This document shows, piece after piece, positions 27,055 through 36,900 of a stretch of DNA of 48,989 bases (positions within the stretch are counted from its first letter, which is position 1; the number at the start of each line of letters is the position of its first letter). The notes under the pieces are model-generated. The model made no database searches and was not told where the DNA came from. It worked only from the letters and a program-made list of their open reading frames with translations. Both the position numbers and the translations under genes were made by a program. The DNA lies in IMG/VR virus record IMGVR_UViG_3300045930_000147, positions 1-48,989 of that record. The stretch is one strand, 5' to 3'. This stretch comes from a virus.

Positions 27055-27486
27055 ATGAAGACGAGAGACGAGAAGCTTGCCGACATCGACGCCAGCATCA
27101 AGCGTTGGCTGTCACGGATCCGGCGGGCAACCAACGCAATCCACAAACTGGAACAGCGTAGGGTGCGTTTGCTTAAGCCGCGTGACCCCATGCGCGTCGG
27201 CAAAATGTCGCCGGCCATGGCGAAGGCATTGGAGATTGCCGACCAGCATGTCGCGGACAACCCGCCGGTCTATGTCGAGCCGGTCGTCACACGCAAGCAG
27301 GTCGAGGAGGATCCGCTCAAGATCCCGGATGAGTTCAGGCGTGACCCGAATGCCGATGCGCTCAAGAAAATGAACGAGCGCATTGAGAAGCGGGCCGGTC
27401 AGCGCAGGAAGGAAAAGCCGGTTAAATCTCCCTTGCTTGCCAAGGCAATTGCTGACAACAATCGTCGCAATTCCCCGAAGACATAG
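27055..27486 (+). CDS. Charged coiled-coil hypothetical protein
   Basis: 143 residues with a GGAG site. Long charged helices (DEKLADIDASIKRWLSRIRR, AIHKLEQRRVRLL) precede a Pro/Val hinge (NPPVYVEPVVTRKQVEEDP) and a Lys/Arg-rich C-terminus. Probably nucleic-acid or protein binding. It stands alone between the control stretch and a strong terminator, so it is expressed on its own message. Confidence 0.65.
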   Translation: MKTRDEKLADIDASIKRWLSRIRRATNAIHKLEQRRVRLLKPRDPMRVGKMSPAMAKALEIADQHVADNPPVYVEPVVTRKQVEEDPLKIPDEFRRDPNADALKKMNERIEKRAGQRRKEKPVKSPLLAKAIADNNRRNSPKT

Positions 27487-27505
27487 CTTGTGATGAACCC
27501 CACCC

Positions 27506-27536
27506 CCCCCCGCACTGCCCGGTGCGGGGGGTTTTT
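27506..27536 (+). terminator. Strong rightward intrinsic terminator
   Basis: CCCCCCGCAC / GTGCGGGGGG (ten pairs, 6-base loop) followed by TTTTT. It separates the 27055 gene from the terL pair. Confidence 0.9.
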
Positions 27537-27551
27537 GCTATAAGGCGACTC

Positions 27552-27854
27552 ATGAAATACACGACCGAGAAAGAGATCTCTCGCTACCCATCGGCCAGGG
27601 CAACCGGCCGAACCATGACCGTTGATGGCGTTCTCTTTCAGGACTACCGGCTTTTGAACCGCAACCTTTGGCGGACCCCCGACCAATTCAGCATTGAGGT
27701 CGGCCGGCATGGCGCCGAAAACACCAATTATTACGTCAAGATCCACAATCTGATTCTTGAAGTCAGCTATCCCAAAGCGCGAAGCGCGGCCCAGGCCGGC
27801 ATCAAGACGCTCGCTAAATACATTGGCCCACGCGCTACGGCATTCGGCATTTGA
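27552..27854 (+). CDS. Small hypothetical protein coupled to TerL
   Basis: 100 residues with an AGGCG site: KYTTEKEISRYPSARATGRT, a strand region (MTVDGVLFQDYRLLN) and VKIHNLILEVSYPKARSAA with a helical end. Its stop shares a base with the terL start (TGATG). It occupies the place where a terminase small subunit normally sits, but it does not resemble one. It may be a decayed or unrelated gene. Confidence 0.65.
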   Translation: MKYTTEKEISRYPSARATGRTMTVDGVLFQDYRLLNRNLWRTPDQFSIEVGRHGAENTNYYVKIHNLILEVSYPKARSAAQAGIKTLAKYIGPRATAFGI

Positions 27855-29437
27855 TGCAGCCCAGCCAATCAGATCCGCTCGAGCCCTATCGCGCCATGCT
27901 GGCGACGATGGACCCGAAGGCGAAAGCCGAACTAGACCGCATCATCAAAAAGGAAATGTCGGCGCTATGGTCCCCGGATCCGCGCAACATTCCGCAGATG
28001 GTCGCCTACGAAAGCCGGGCCGACCTGTTGCTCTACGGCGGCGCCGCCGGCGGCGGTAAGACCGACCTGTTATGCGGCACTGCACTCACCCGGCACCAAC
28101 GCTCGGTGATCTTTCGCGCCCAATACAAGGATCTCCGCGCCGTCGAGGAGCGCGTCCTGCAGCTTGCCAATAAAGGCGGCCGCGAGGGCTACAACGGCCA
28201 GGACATGGTCCTCAAGAAGGACGGCATGGTGATCGAATTCGGCGCGATCGGCGGCGCCGGCCAGGAAATGGATTGGCAGGGCCGGCCGCACGACTTCTAC
28301 GGCTTCGACGAGGGCGCCCAGCTATCCGCGCAAAAGGTGAATTTCGTCACCGCCTGGAAACGCACCACGATAAAGGGCCAGCGCACACGAATCATCATCG
28401 CCAGTAACCCGCCAATAGGGGGAGAGGGTGAATGGCTGATCGAATGGTTCGCTCCCTGGCTGGACCCGATGTATTCCAACCCGGCACAGCCGGGAGAGCT
28501 CCGGTGGGCATTTGTGGGGCCGGACGGTCATACCGTTTGGTGTGAGAACGGTGACGTCGTGATGGTCGGCACCGAAGAATACACGCCGATGACGCGGACC
28601 TTCATCCCCGCGCACCTCGAGGATAACCCCTACCTCGATCCCAGCTATAAGGCGCAAATCCAATCTCTGCCCGAGCCGCTGCGCTCCAAGCTATGGAAGG
28701 GCGACTTCCTCGCCGGTCGCGAAGACCACGCCTGGCAGGTGATCCCCACCGAATGGGTGCGCCAGGCGCAAGCCCGCTGGAAACCAGGCGCCCCGGAAGG
28801 CCTGCGCATGCTGTGCATGGGTGTTGATATTAGCGGGGGCGGTTCGAACGATCCGCATTGTATTGCAAAGCTTTACGGCAATTGGTTCGACCGATTGACC
28901 GTGTTGAATGGCGTCGACGCCAAGAACGGCCAGCAGCTTGCCGGCCAAATCATTGCCCACCAGCAGGATAGCGCCCTGATCGTGCTAGACATGACCGGCG
29001 GCTGGGGAGGGTCGGCTCGCGATCACCTCGCCAGTAACCGCATCCAGGTCGAATCCTGCATTTTCAACGCCAAGTCGGCCGAGCGAACCAAGGACGACAA
29101 ATTCCGCTTCTCCAATCAGCGGGCGGAAATGCTTTGGCGGTTTCGGGAAGCGCTCGACCCAGCGAGCGGCGACAATGTCGCCTTGCCGCCGGACGAGCGG
29201 CTGACCGCGGAACTGACAGCGGCCCGATGGCGTCCGAAGATGGACACCATCCAGGTCGAAGACAAAGACGAGATCCGGCATCGGCTCGGCGGCTCACCCG
29301 ATCGCGCCGACGCTGTGATGATGGCCTGGCATTATCGGCGCCGCGCCATGCGCGCCGGCCTGTTTGCCGATGCGGAGGTCAGGGAAGCCGTCGAGATCGA
29401 CGATCCCTTTAAGCTTTTGACCGAGTTAGAGAATTAA
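27854..29437 (+). CDS. terL: Terminase large subunit
   Basis: 527 residues from the ATG at 27854 (a TTG at 27851 is possible). Walker A GGAAGGGKT near residues 61-69 and Walker B-like FYGFDEGAQ near 147-155 form the ATPase. ASNPPIGGEGEWLIEW is the coupling region. The RNase H-like nuclease follows, with GVDISGGG, LIVLDMTGG and ADAVMMAW supplying acidic metal ligands. It powers DNA packaging through the portal and cuts concatemers. Its stop overlaps the end of a convergent 36-residue ORF. Confidence 0.95.
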   Translation: MQPSQSDPLEPYRAMLATMDPKAKAELDRIIKKEMSALWSPDPRNIPQMVAYESRADLLLYGGAAGGGKTDLLCGTALTRHQRSVIFRAQYKDLRAVEERVLQLANKGGREGYNGQDMVLKKDGMVIEFGAIGGAGQEMDWQGRPHDFYGFDEGAQLSAQKVNFVTAWKRTTIKGQRTRIIIASNPPIGGEGEWLIEWFAPWLDPMYSNPAQPGELRWAFVGPDGHTVWCENGDVVMVGTEEYTPMTRTFIPAHLEDNPYLDPSYKAQIQSLPEPLRSKLWKGDFLAGREDHAWQVIPTEWVRQAQARWKPGAPEGLRMLCMGVDISGGGSNDPHCIAKLYGNWFDRLTVLNGVDAKNGQQLAGQIIAHQQDSALIVLDMTGGWGGSARDHLASNRIQVESCIFNAKSAERTKDDKFRFSNQRAEMLWRFREALDPASGDNVALPPDERLTAELTAARWRPKMDTIQVEDKDEIRHRLGGSPDRADAVMMAWHYRRRAMRAGLFADAEVREAVEIDDPFKLLTELEN

Positions 29438-29544
29438 CAGGTCTTTTGCGCCTTGCTCGGCGCTGGCAGATTGACCGGCGTGGTCATATCCGCGGCCTCC
29501 TCAAGGTCCTGATCCGTCGGCAGATCTTGTTCGAACGGGGTCAT
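29434..29544 (-). CDS. 36-residue acidic peptide, end of the lysis-side operon
   Basis: A short ORF from the ATG at 29544: MTPFEQDLPTDQDLEEAADM, then TTPVNLPAPSKAQKTC. The start overlaps the stop of the DPBB-like gene (ATGA), and the stop overlaps the convergent terL stop. Acidic, likely unstructured. Translation is supported by coupling only. Confidence 0.55.
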   Translation of the reverse strand: MTPFEQDLPTDQDLEEAADMTTPVNLPAPSKAQKTC

Positions 29545-29960
29545 ACGATGATCTCCTCTTGTTGAAACCGGAAGGGAAAGGCGACTTCGATAATGTCGTC
29601 TGTTGCTACGCCGAGCGCCTGCATCAAGGCAGGGCTTATGTCGGCAACGCGACCGGTGTCTTCATGAGGTCCCCAATCGGCGGGGAAAGCAAGTAGGACT
29701 CTCCCGGTCTCGGGAGAGCGGACGAGCGCGAAATTCGACAAAAGCATAGCCGGCGGAGTTTCGTCGTAATCCCAGCGACATGCGATATACGGCATGTCAG
29801 GGTTCAATCGCCGCGCCAGGCCCGTTGTCCCCTCCGGTTGCTCATCGAGAAACAGGTACGGCGCCTCATCGTAGTCGTAGATAAAGGCCAGCCCTTCGTC
29901 GGGCGCTACGCCTTCATCGTCCGGACCGCCGAACCAACTAACCCGCCCCTCGACGTGCAT
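29541..29960 (-). CDS. Double-psi beta-barrel-like protein (candidate cell-wall enzyme)
   Basis: 139 residues. GRVSWFGGPDDEGVAPDEGL at the start and PADWGPHEDTGRVADISPAL near the end parallel the RlpA/DPBB signature (G-x-ASWYG ... D-x-GP ... GRIxDLSxAAA), with LGVATDDIIEV closing the barrel. RlpA-type proteins are lytic transglycosylases. Position beside the fibre and the holin-like gene suggests an endolysin role. No signal peptide. The fold call is motif-based and moderate. Confidence 0.55.
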   Translation of the reverse strand: MHVEGRVSWFGGPDDEGVAPDEGLAFIYDYDEAPYLFLDEQPEGTTGLARRLNPDMPYIACRWDYDETPPAMLLSNFALVRSPETGRVLLAFPADWGPHEDTGRVADISPALMQALGVATDDIIEVAFPFRFQQEEIIV

Positions 29961-29961
29961 G

Positions 29962-30279
29962 TCACCTCGGTTGCGGCCTTGTCGCGCACCGTTCCCAAAT
30001 CGCCGGTATCAGGAAATTGCCTGTTTTCGGCCCGTTGACCAGGTCAAAGCCTGGATCGCCCTTGCCGGTGCTGACTGCAATGCGCGGATCGCAGGACGTT
30101 CGCCGTATCAGGTCGAAGGCGACGGCTGCCGGCGGCACGGCGATCAACGGGATGGTCGCCGGCTGTTGTGCCGGCGCCGGCGGCGAGGGCTTGTAGATCC
30201 GCACATGCTTACGCTTGGCCGCGTCAGCCACCGAACAGGCGAGCACGACGATCGCGCCGGCAATCAGTAATCGCTTCAT
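29962..30279 (-). CDS. Secreted Pro-rich hypothetical protein
   Basis: 105 residues: a signal peptide (MKRLLIAGAIVVLACSVADA), a basic/Pro-rich linker (KPSPPAPAQQPATIPL), then a domain with two Cys (RTSCDPRIAV... IWERCATRPQPR). No lipobox is certain, although a Cys lies inside the signal region (VLACSVADA). It could be a periplasmic lysis accessory; spanin-like helices are absent. Confidence 0.6.
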   Translation of the reverse strand: MKRLLIAGAIVVLACSVADAAKRKHVRIYKPSPPAPAQQPATIPLIAVPPAAVAFDLIRRTSCDPRIAVSTGKGDPGFDLVNGPKTGNFLIPAIWERCATRPQPR

Positions 30280-30509
30280 TTTTTCCCCCTGTTATTGGAG
30301 CTCTCGATCTTTTCTCGCACCTGGTCGGCACTTTCCTTCACGCACAATGTCGTCTGCAGCACCCGGATCACAGCCTTGGCCGTCGGACCGCACTCATTGG
30401 CGCGTATTTTAATGACCTGCACTTGAGTCGATTCGACCCACACCGGACTGCCATCCAGTTGGGTCAGCATAATCAACGCGAACGCGATCGCCTCATGAGT
30501 CGGGCGCAT
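30276..30509 (-). CDS. FlbD-like small protein
   Basis: 77 residues. FALIMLTQLDGSPVWVESTQ and LCVKESADQVREKIE mirror the FlbD-type pattern (LTxLNGxxxxLNxxxI ... VVKESxxEVxxxI), with two Cys in between. Such domains occur widely in alphaproteobacterial phages; the role there is unknown. ATGA overlap with the next gene. Confidence 0.6.
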   Translation of the reverse strand: MRPTHEAIAFALIMLTQLDGSPVWVESTQVQVIKIRANECGPTAKAVIRVLQTTLCVKESADQVREKIESSNNRGKK

Positions 30510-30681
30510 GGTGATAGTGGTAGCGCCGGTAGTTTTGATGGCGCGTGTGATAGCGCCTCACCATATCGGACGTCTCATTCGGCACTATGCACTGCGGCGC
30601 GAGGCCGGTCGAACCGCTTTCGCCACCCCAGCCGGAGCCAAACGGGCTGACTTGCTGGTCTTCGGATCCTGATTGCTGCAT
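30493..30681 (-). CDS. Small hypothetical protein
   Basis: 62 residues: Ser/Gly-rich N-terminus (QSGSEDQQVSPFGSGWGGES), then a His/Arg/Tyr-rich tail (RRYHTRHQNYRRYHYHHAPD). Low complexity; overlaps the next gene by 17 bases. Coding status is moderate. Confidence 0.5.
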   Translation of the reverse strand: MQQSGSEDQQVSPFGSGWGGESGSTGLAPQCIVPNETSDMVRRYHTRHQNYRRYHYHHAPDS

Positions 30682-30690
30682 TTCACTCTC

Positions 30691-30864
30691 CTACCGATGT
30701 AAAGGCGGGCCAAATATCTGCCAGCCGAGCAAGGCGAACAGGACAAACAACAGCACCGTGTTCGTGCCGAGCGCATACGCACCGCCGACAAAGCCGAAAT
30801 GAACCAGCAAACCGAAGACGGCCCAAATCAGCATGAGTACCCAAAAGGCTAAACCCAACGTCAT
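30691..30864 (-). CDS. Small two-segment membrane protein (holin candidate)
   Basis: The ATG at 30864 has a GGGAGG site, giving 57 residues: TLGLAFWVLMLIWAVFGLLV, a turn (HFGFVGGAYALGTN) and TVLLFVLFALLGWQIFG. Two transmembrane helices with short ends, directly after the tail fibre gene, the position of the T7 class II holin (gp17.5). Holin function is inferred from topology and position. Confidence 0.65.
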   Translation of the reverse strand: MTLGLAFWVLMLIWAVFGLLVHFGFVGGAYALGTNTVLLFVLFALLGWQIFGPPLHR

Positions 30865-30874
30865 GATTTCCTCC

Positions 30875-33800
30875 CTACGGGATACACGCATCCGAAAGTG
30901 TCCAATTATACGGGAAGGCTTCCACCCACGCCGACACCGTTTCGTCTTCGTCCCAAGCAGTTTCGCCGTTTCCTGTTGGGACATCGCTCCCCATGACAAG
31001 CATGGTGCCATCCGACAGCGCGACCATGACGACACACTCTGAGCCGGAGCTTGAGGTGCTTTTGCCGTAGGACATCACCTTGCTGATGGTCACGCCGGAG
31101 CCGCGAGTTACCGGAACTTCTACCGGGTTGGCAGTGTTGCTTTCCGACTGCGATGCGCCGTCGAGGAAGTCATTTCCCCAAGCGAGCAGCTTGTCGCTGG
31201 CGAGCAGCGCGTAGATTGCATACTCGCCCTGCGTCGTGGTGCAGCATGGACCGCAGGTAGACATGATCTGTGCGGGTGTCCCGCTCAACAAACCTTGTGC
31301 TTGTGTCGGCGTCGAGATATTGCCGTCAGCCGTCGTGATCGGCAGGTTGTTGCCGCTTTTCTGTCCCCAGCAGTAGACCGCGCCGCTGGTTAGCTGACAG
31401 ATAAAAGCGCCAACGTCAGAGCGGGAATGAGAATTAAAAATCCGCTCGACCGTGCCGTTGAGCGTCGATGCAACAGCGGTGCCAACGCCAACCTTGAGCG
31501 GATTGTTCTTGCTGACAATCGTGCCGTCGCCCATCTGGCCCTGTGCGCCATAGCCCCAAGCGTAGGCGCACTTGTCGGCGCACCGGAGGACGATGGTGTC
31601 CTGCGCTTGGATGAGAACGTCGATGCCTTGGTAATCGGACGGCAAGGTGCCGAAGCCGTCGGCAACGGTATAGACCGGACGAAAGACGTTCTGTGAGCCG
31701 GTGCCTGTGTTGCGTCCGACCGCGCCAGCCCGCAACGCGCCAGCCAGCCGCAGCTTGCCGCTGGCGTCGAGGTAGGCGACGGAGCCTTGATTGCCGCCCG
31801 CCGCGACCACCTTCTTGCAGTCGGCCACTGCAACATTGCCCGCGCCGTCGTTTTTCAGGCATTGGGTCGGCACCAGCAGTTGCGTGGTGTTGCCCTGTGC
31901 CAGTTGGCCGAAGCCGTTGTAGCCGCAAGCCCAAAGCGTGTCGTCAGCGCAACGGAAATAAACCGATGCAGCCGTCGCGCCAAATGCAGTGCCCTGACCG
32001 GTGTGAGCAATCTCGACCACTGCACGGCTTGCCCCGCCCGCAGAGCGCGGTGAGATGTTCGCGGCGGAGATCAGCGTCATCACCTGGATCGCGGTGCCTG
32101 CCGCGCCGCCAGTCGCACATTCACCTGTGATGTTCTTGCCGGAGACGCAAACGTCACCTTGGTCTGTCAGCACGTAGAGGTCGAAGCCGTTGTAAAAAAG
32201 CGAGACAGGCGTTCCCAGCAGACCGTTGGGCATTGCGATACTTGTAAGTTCAAAATTGGCGTACCCGTTTCGTGTTAGCCCCTGACCTTTCGCGGCGACC
32301 GTATTTGCGGCGGCAGAATTGACCGCAAACGGCACTCCGCTGGTGCGGACCTTTCCGTCCGCTGTGATGGCTGCCCAGAGGGAGTGGTCCTCATTCACAT
32401 GCGACGTGAAGACAGACGGCATGGTGCTGTTGGGGAGCGCAGTCACGCGCTTGAACGCTGGAAGTTCGCTTCCAACTCCGGCTGCGGCAATAGCCGCCGT
32501 CACAAAGGCCGTCGTCGCAAGGGAGGTGTCATTGTCGCCAGCCGTCGGCGTCGGCGCTTGCGGATTGCCGGTAAAGACCGGCGAGGCGAGCGGTGCCTTC
32601 GGGGCGAGGCCAGCGGTGAGGGAATTATCGACGTACTGCTTGGTGGCAACGCCGAGCGCGGCAGTCGGGTCGCCTTGAATGGTGATAAGGCCACTCTGCC
32701 GGTTAATGCTGAACGGCGACTCCGCTATGATCGCGCCAGCGTCGTCGTAGCGATAGATCACAAAATTAGAACCGGCATTGCCGCCACTCTCAGCCGCGTT
32801 GTTGCCGGGGATGACAACCCAACGGTCTAAATCGTCCTTCTGACCGAAAAGATAACAAGCCTCATCATCCGTCCTGTTCAACGTCAGTGCTGGCGACGCC
32901 TTGCTGATCGTCAAGTCACCCGTCATCGTGTCGCCGGACTTGGCAACCTTGTCGGCGGCCAATGCAGCAAAGCGGGCATCATCGCCAGCCGCAACGGTGC
33001 CTGCCGCCGTGCCGACGTCCTTGACCGCAGCGTCACCCAGCCCGAGGTTGTCACGCGAGGTTGATATGCTCGCCACGTCGGACAGATTGTTCGCGGCCAG
33101 CATGTCGCCGCCGCCGCCGCCGGGTCCGCCTGTGCCGTCGTTGCCCTTTTGCGCCAGAAGGTCCCAATCGGCCGGGTTCGCCGCCGGCGATTTGTTCGTG
33201 TTGCTGGTCTTTGCGATGTACGAGGTGCCGCCATCCTGGACGGCATCGTTCGGCGCATAGGCCGTCGCGCTATTCCACGGCCCTTGCCATTCGATTTTGG
33301 CAACCTCTGCCGCGCTCGCGGACGCTGCCGCCGCGCTGGCTGAACCAGCCGCCGCAACCGCCGCGGTTTCGGCATCCTCCGCATAGCCGGCCGCCAGCAT
33401 GGACGAATTGGTCGCCGCCGCTTGTGCCGCCTGGGCCACATTGGCAGACGCCGCCGCGCCGGAAGCAGAATTGGCGGAATCATTCGCCGCTTGTTGCGCG
33501 GCATCGACGAGGCCGACCAAGGTTTCGGCGTCGGGAACCTCATCCTCCGGCGTGTAATCGGGAGCTCGCACGGCCCGCGAAATTCGATCATCGAGCCGCT
33601 GGCAGATTTTGGTCAGGCGATCGAGCGCTTGCTCATGGCTATCGGCCGGGAAATCATCGGCGTTGATGTAGTGCGTTTGCTGAGTGATGTCGGGCGAATT
33701 GATGATGATAACGGTCACGCCGACCGGCGGCGCCACTGCAAAGGCGACTGTGCCGCCCGTCGGGTTCATGACCCCGGTCACGGTGTAGTCTGTGCCGATT

Positions 33801-33946
33801 ATCTGCAGGGTGCCGTTGCTGGTTGCGTCATCGAACAACCAAACCTCGAGATCGTTCGACTGATAGAATTGGTACGGGTAGGAAAATTCCGTAACGACGC
33901 CATTGCCGGCGTATTCTTTCCTGGCTTCGGCTGCGGTGACGGTCAA
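30875..33946 (-). CDS. Tail fibre: T7-type anchor, carbohydrate-binding-like module, RCC1-like repeats
   Basis: 1023 residues from a TTG at 33946 behind an AGGAGG site. Residues 1-~115 follow the T7 gp17 N-terminal anchor (EYAGNGVVTEFSYPYQF, GTDYTVTGVMNPTGGTVAFA, QALDRLTKICQRLDDRISRA). Residues ~150-215 are an Ala/Ser-rich coil. Residues ~218-268 (WQGPWNSATAYAPNDAVQDG... ADWDLLAQKG) resemble a CBM5/12-type module. A Gly-rich hinge and phage-fibre repeats follow. From ~500 to the end, units such as TLWACGYNGFGQLAQGN, AYAWGYGAQGQMGDG and AVYCWGQKSGN match RCC1 blades. This is probably the receptor-binding part. Confidence 0.85.
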   Translation of the reverse strand: MTVTAAEARKEYAGNGVVTEFSYPYQFYQSNDLEVWLFDDATSNGTLQIIGTDYTVTGVMNPTGGTVAFAVAPPVGVTVIIINSPDITQQTHYINADDFPADSHEQALDRLTKICQRLDDRISRAVRAPDYTPEDEVPDAETLVGLVDAAQQAANDSANSASGAAASANVAQAAQAAATNSSMLAAGYAEDAETAAVAAAGSASAAAASASAAEVAKIEWQGPWNSATAYAPNDAVQDGGTSYIAKTSNTNKSPAANPADWDLLAQKGNDGTGGPGGGGGDMLAANNLSDVASISTSRDNLGLGDAAVKDVGTAAGTVAAGDDARFAALAADKVAKSGDTMTGDLTISKASPALTLNRTDDEACYLFGQKDDLDRWVVIPGNNAAESGGNAGSNFVIYRYDDAGAIIAESPFSINRQSGLITIQGDPTAALGVATKQYVDNSLTAGLAPKAPLASPVFTGNPQAPTPTAGDNDTSLATTAFVTAAIAAAGVGSELPAFKRVTALPNSTMPSVFTSHVNEDHSLWAAITADGKVRTSGVPFAVNSAAANTVAAKGQGLTRNGYANFELTSIAMPNGLLGTPVSLFYNGFDLYVLTDQGDVCVSGKNITGECATGGAAGTAIQVMTLISAANISPRSAGGASRAVVEIAHTGQGTAFGATAASVYFRCADDTLWACGYNGFGQLAQGNTTQLLVPTQCLKNDGAGNVAVADCKKVVAAGGNQGSVAYLDASGKLRLAGALRAGAVGRNTGTGSQNVFRPVYTVADGFGTLPSDYQGIDVLIQAQDTIVLRCADKCAYAWGYGAQGQMGDGTIVSKNNPLKVGVGTAVASTLNGTVERIFNSHSRSDVGAFICQLTSGAVYCWGQKSGNNLPITTADGNISTPTQAQGLLSGTPAQIMSTCGPCCTTTQGEYAIYALLASDKLLAWGNDFLDGASQSESNTANPVEVPVTRGSGVTISKVMSYGKSTSSSGSECVVMVALSDGTMLVMGSDVPTGNGETAWDEDETVSAWVEAFPYNWTLSDACIP

Positions 33947-33964
33947 TGTTGCCTCCTATGTTCC

Positions 33965-36900
33965 TTACCGCCCTGCTTCGGCCGGCAGAGACAATGGCGC
34001 TGCTTTGCCTTTCTTGACAGTCACGCCGCCGGCGTCGACGGCGCCGCGGCCGCTTCGCCTGCCGCCGCCCTCATAACCCTGTGAGGCGGCCTGCAGGCTT
34101 ATCGTCTTTAGCTGGTTTGCAAGCTGATTGGGATTAACAGATTCGCCGGCCCGCAGGATACGCTGGGCTTTCGGCCAATAGGTTTGAATGCTGCTAATCG
34201 GCATGACCTTGTTACGAGCCAATTGACCGCTCAATTCTCGCCCCACCTCCGGCGAGACCTTGTTGATGACGTCGAGATAGGGCTGGGTGTCGACGATCGG
34301 CAGATATTTGTAGCCCGGAAGCCCTTGCACGATATTGGAATTGCGCGCCTCAATCGCGGTGTATTCGTTAAGCGCCTGCACCAGAATGTCGACCTTGCCC
34401 TTTTCGACCTTGATGCGAATGCTGGGATCGCGAAGCGTGGCCAGGCCGCCCTCCGCCAAAAGCCCGTTTTTCAGAGACCGCGTCACCGATGCGAGCGCAG
34501 AGGCGCGATCGAGCGGATGCAGTACCTTGGAAAGCGGCCCGCCCGCCGTTTGGTGAACACGCACATAGTCGCGCTGTGCATCGTCGAGCGTGTTGAAATA
34601 CGTGGTGGCGGCAACGGTGTCGCCATCCTTGACCAATTTGCTCATCGATTTATTGGCAACCGTCAGCCGGCCGCCGTTCTGCCCAATCTGATTATAGAGT
34701 TCGTTCATGGGCTCGCCCATGGCCATGCGATCTTTGACGAAAGCGCGCAACGCCGGCACGTCGCTGATCTTGAAATTGGCTTCCTGGCCAGAGAGCCCAT
34801 TTATGAGGGACCGGCCAATTCCACCAATGCCGCCGAGCTCCCGCGGCCAATCCCCGAACATGCCCTGCATGAGATATTGCGCTTCCATCGGGGACCAGGC
34901 GGCCCCGATCATGGCGCCGACAACCGGAATGTTTTTGCGGAACCAATCACGCGCATCCTCCGAATTCCAAATCATGTTCATGCCCTGGGCCAGGGCAACG
35001 TAGAATTTGTTGGTGTATTCATTGGCTTGCAGATGCGGCGCCACGCCCTGCAGGCTTTGCGACACGATCGGCCGCTGAAAGAAACTATCGTAATTCGACG
35101 CCAGGCCGGTTGCCGTCTTGATCGCCGGCAATTCGAACGGGTTAGGAACGCTGAATGTGTAGCGCATCGAGGCGAGGAATTTTACCGCTTGCTGCGGATC
35201 GCCGGAGTGCAGGAATTCAACCGCCTTCTCCGCCAGGTTGAAGGCAGTGCCAGGCTCCCAGGGCTTCGGAATGAAGATCCAGGCGCCTTGCATCCCCTCC
35301 GGCAAATTCACTGTGCCGCCGCCGAGCATGTCGTACACGCCTGCTTTGAGGAACGGCAGGCGGAAGATCCAGTTTTGCGAGCGCTGTTGCACCGAAAGCC
35401 GCTGATAGACCGGATCGTCTTGCCAGGCATAGGTGATGCCGGCCGAGATCGCCGCGAGTGCGCCGATGCGGGGAATGAGAGTTTGCCGCAAGGCCTGTTG
35501 ATACTCGGCCTGTTGCTTGGTGAAGGGCTTGAAGAACATGCCAGGCGAATTCGGGGTGCCGGAATAGGTGCGGATGAACTTGTCGAGACCCTGAATGTTT
35601 GCGTTCATGAACGGCACCAGGCGCGACCACATTTCCATCTTTGAGCCCATGCGGCCGTAATCGATGAAATCCCGCGCCTTCATTGCCGCATCAAACATGG
35701 CGTAACGCGGATCCCGATTGGCGGCGATATTGGCCTCATAGACCGCACGAAACAGCCCGACGCGACCGGCGGTTTCCGATATTTCCATGCGCGACATAAG
35801 TTCCTTGACGTTGCCGATCCAAATTTGCTTGTGCGGTTCGACGCCGGCCACGCCCAGGGTCTTCGCCATTTCGACGCGGGACGCCTGCAGGGCGGATGGA
35901 TTGAATTTGCTTTTCCCGATCGCCGGCGTCGTCTCGGTTGCTTCCTCGGTGAAGCGCTTAATCTGCCGTTCGAATTCGACCTGTTGCGTACTGCGGGAAA
36001 GACCTGAGGCGCCGACACCGCCGCGAATGCCGCCGGTCGACAAATACATGCGGTAAAAATCATCGCCCAAAAGATACGAGCGGCCGCCGCGGACAGCGTT
36101 CGCCAGGGCAAGCGTAGAAGCGTCAGCTTCCGGCACCAAAAGAAACTGCATGAAAGCGTCACGCAGCAGGTTTTTCGCCATGAAGGTCGGCGTCCCCGTT
36201 GCGCCGGTGCGCAGGGTTTGCGAGGTGAAGGTGAGCGTGTCCATCATAAGACCGCCGGCCTGTGCCCAGGTCGCCATGCCCTTCGGCCCGAGCGAATCCA
36301 TCACCTCGACTAGGTGCTGCCCGAACAATCCATCCGGCAATCGCATGGCAAAGCGTTCGCCATTTTCCCAGCCGAAGATGATCGGCCGGCTGCCGGCCTT
36401 GATGGCTTCCTGGCGATAAAGCTTGGTGCGAATATCGGGACCGAGTTCGTGCTGCAGATTACGCACAAGGCCCTTGGCGTCTTCCGGCATCCAGCCCGCG
36501 GCAGTCGCGGCCTTATAAACCGCCTCCTCGACGTTGATGTCCATTGCGCGCAATTCATTGCTCGGAATCATTTCGGCAATGCGAGCGCCTTCCTTGCCGC
36601 CGACCAGGTTCACCAGGTCACGCAATGCCCGGACGATCATATTCTGATGTGCTTGGTTGTTGATGTCGGCCAGGCGAACCATGAGGCTTTCGGTCGGGGA
36701 AAGAATGTCGCGGCCGGAACCGGTGCGCTTAAAGCGGCCAAGCTCCTCGAGCGGCTTGTCGCCACGGAATGAACCGCCGACACCGAGCGATTCTGTGATA
36801 CCGCTCATATCGCGATAGAGGTGCACAAATCGGTGATTCCGGTCGTGCATGATGTCGTTATAGGACTCGGTCGTGCGCAGGCCATTCTCATGTTCAAGCT

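Noticed and set aside
34184-35644. 486-residue rightward ORF antisense to the giant ejection protein
   Set aside because: Antisense shadow in GC-rich DNA; no start signal or recognisable domain.
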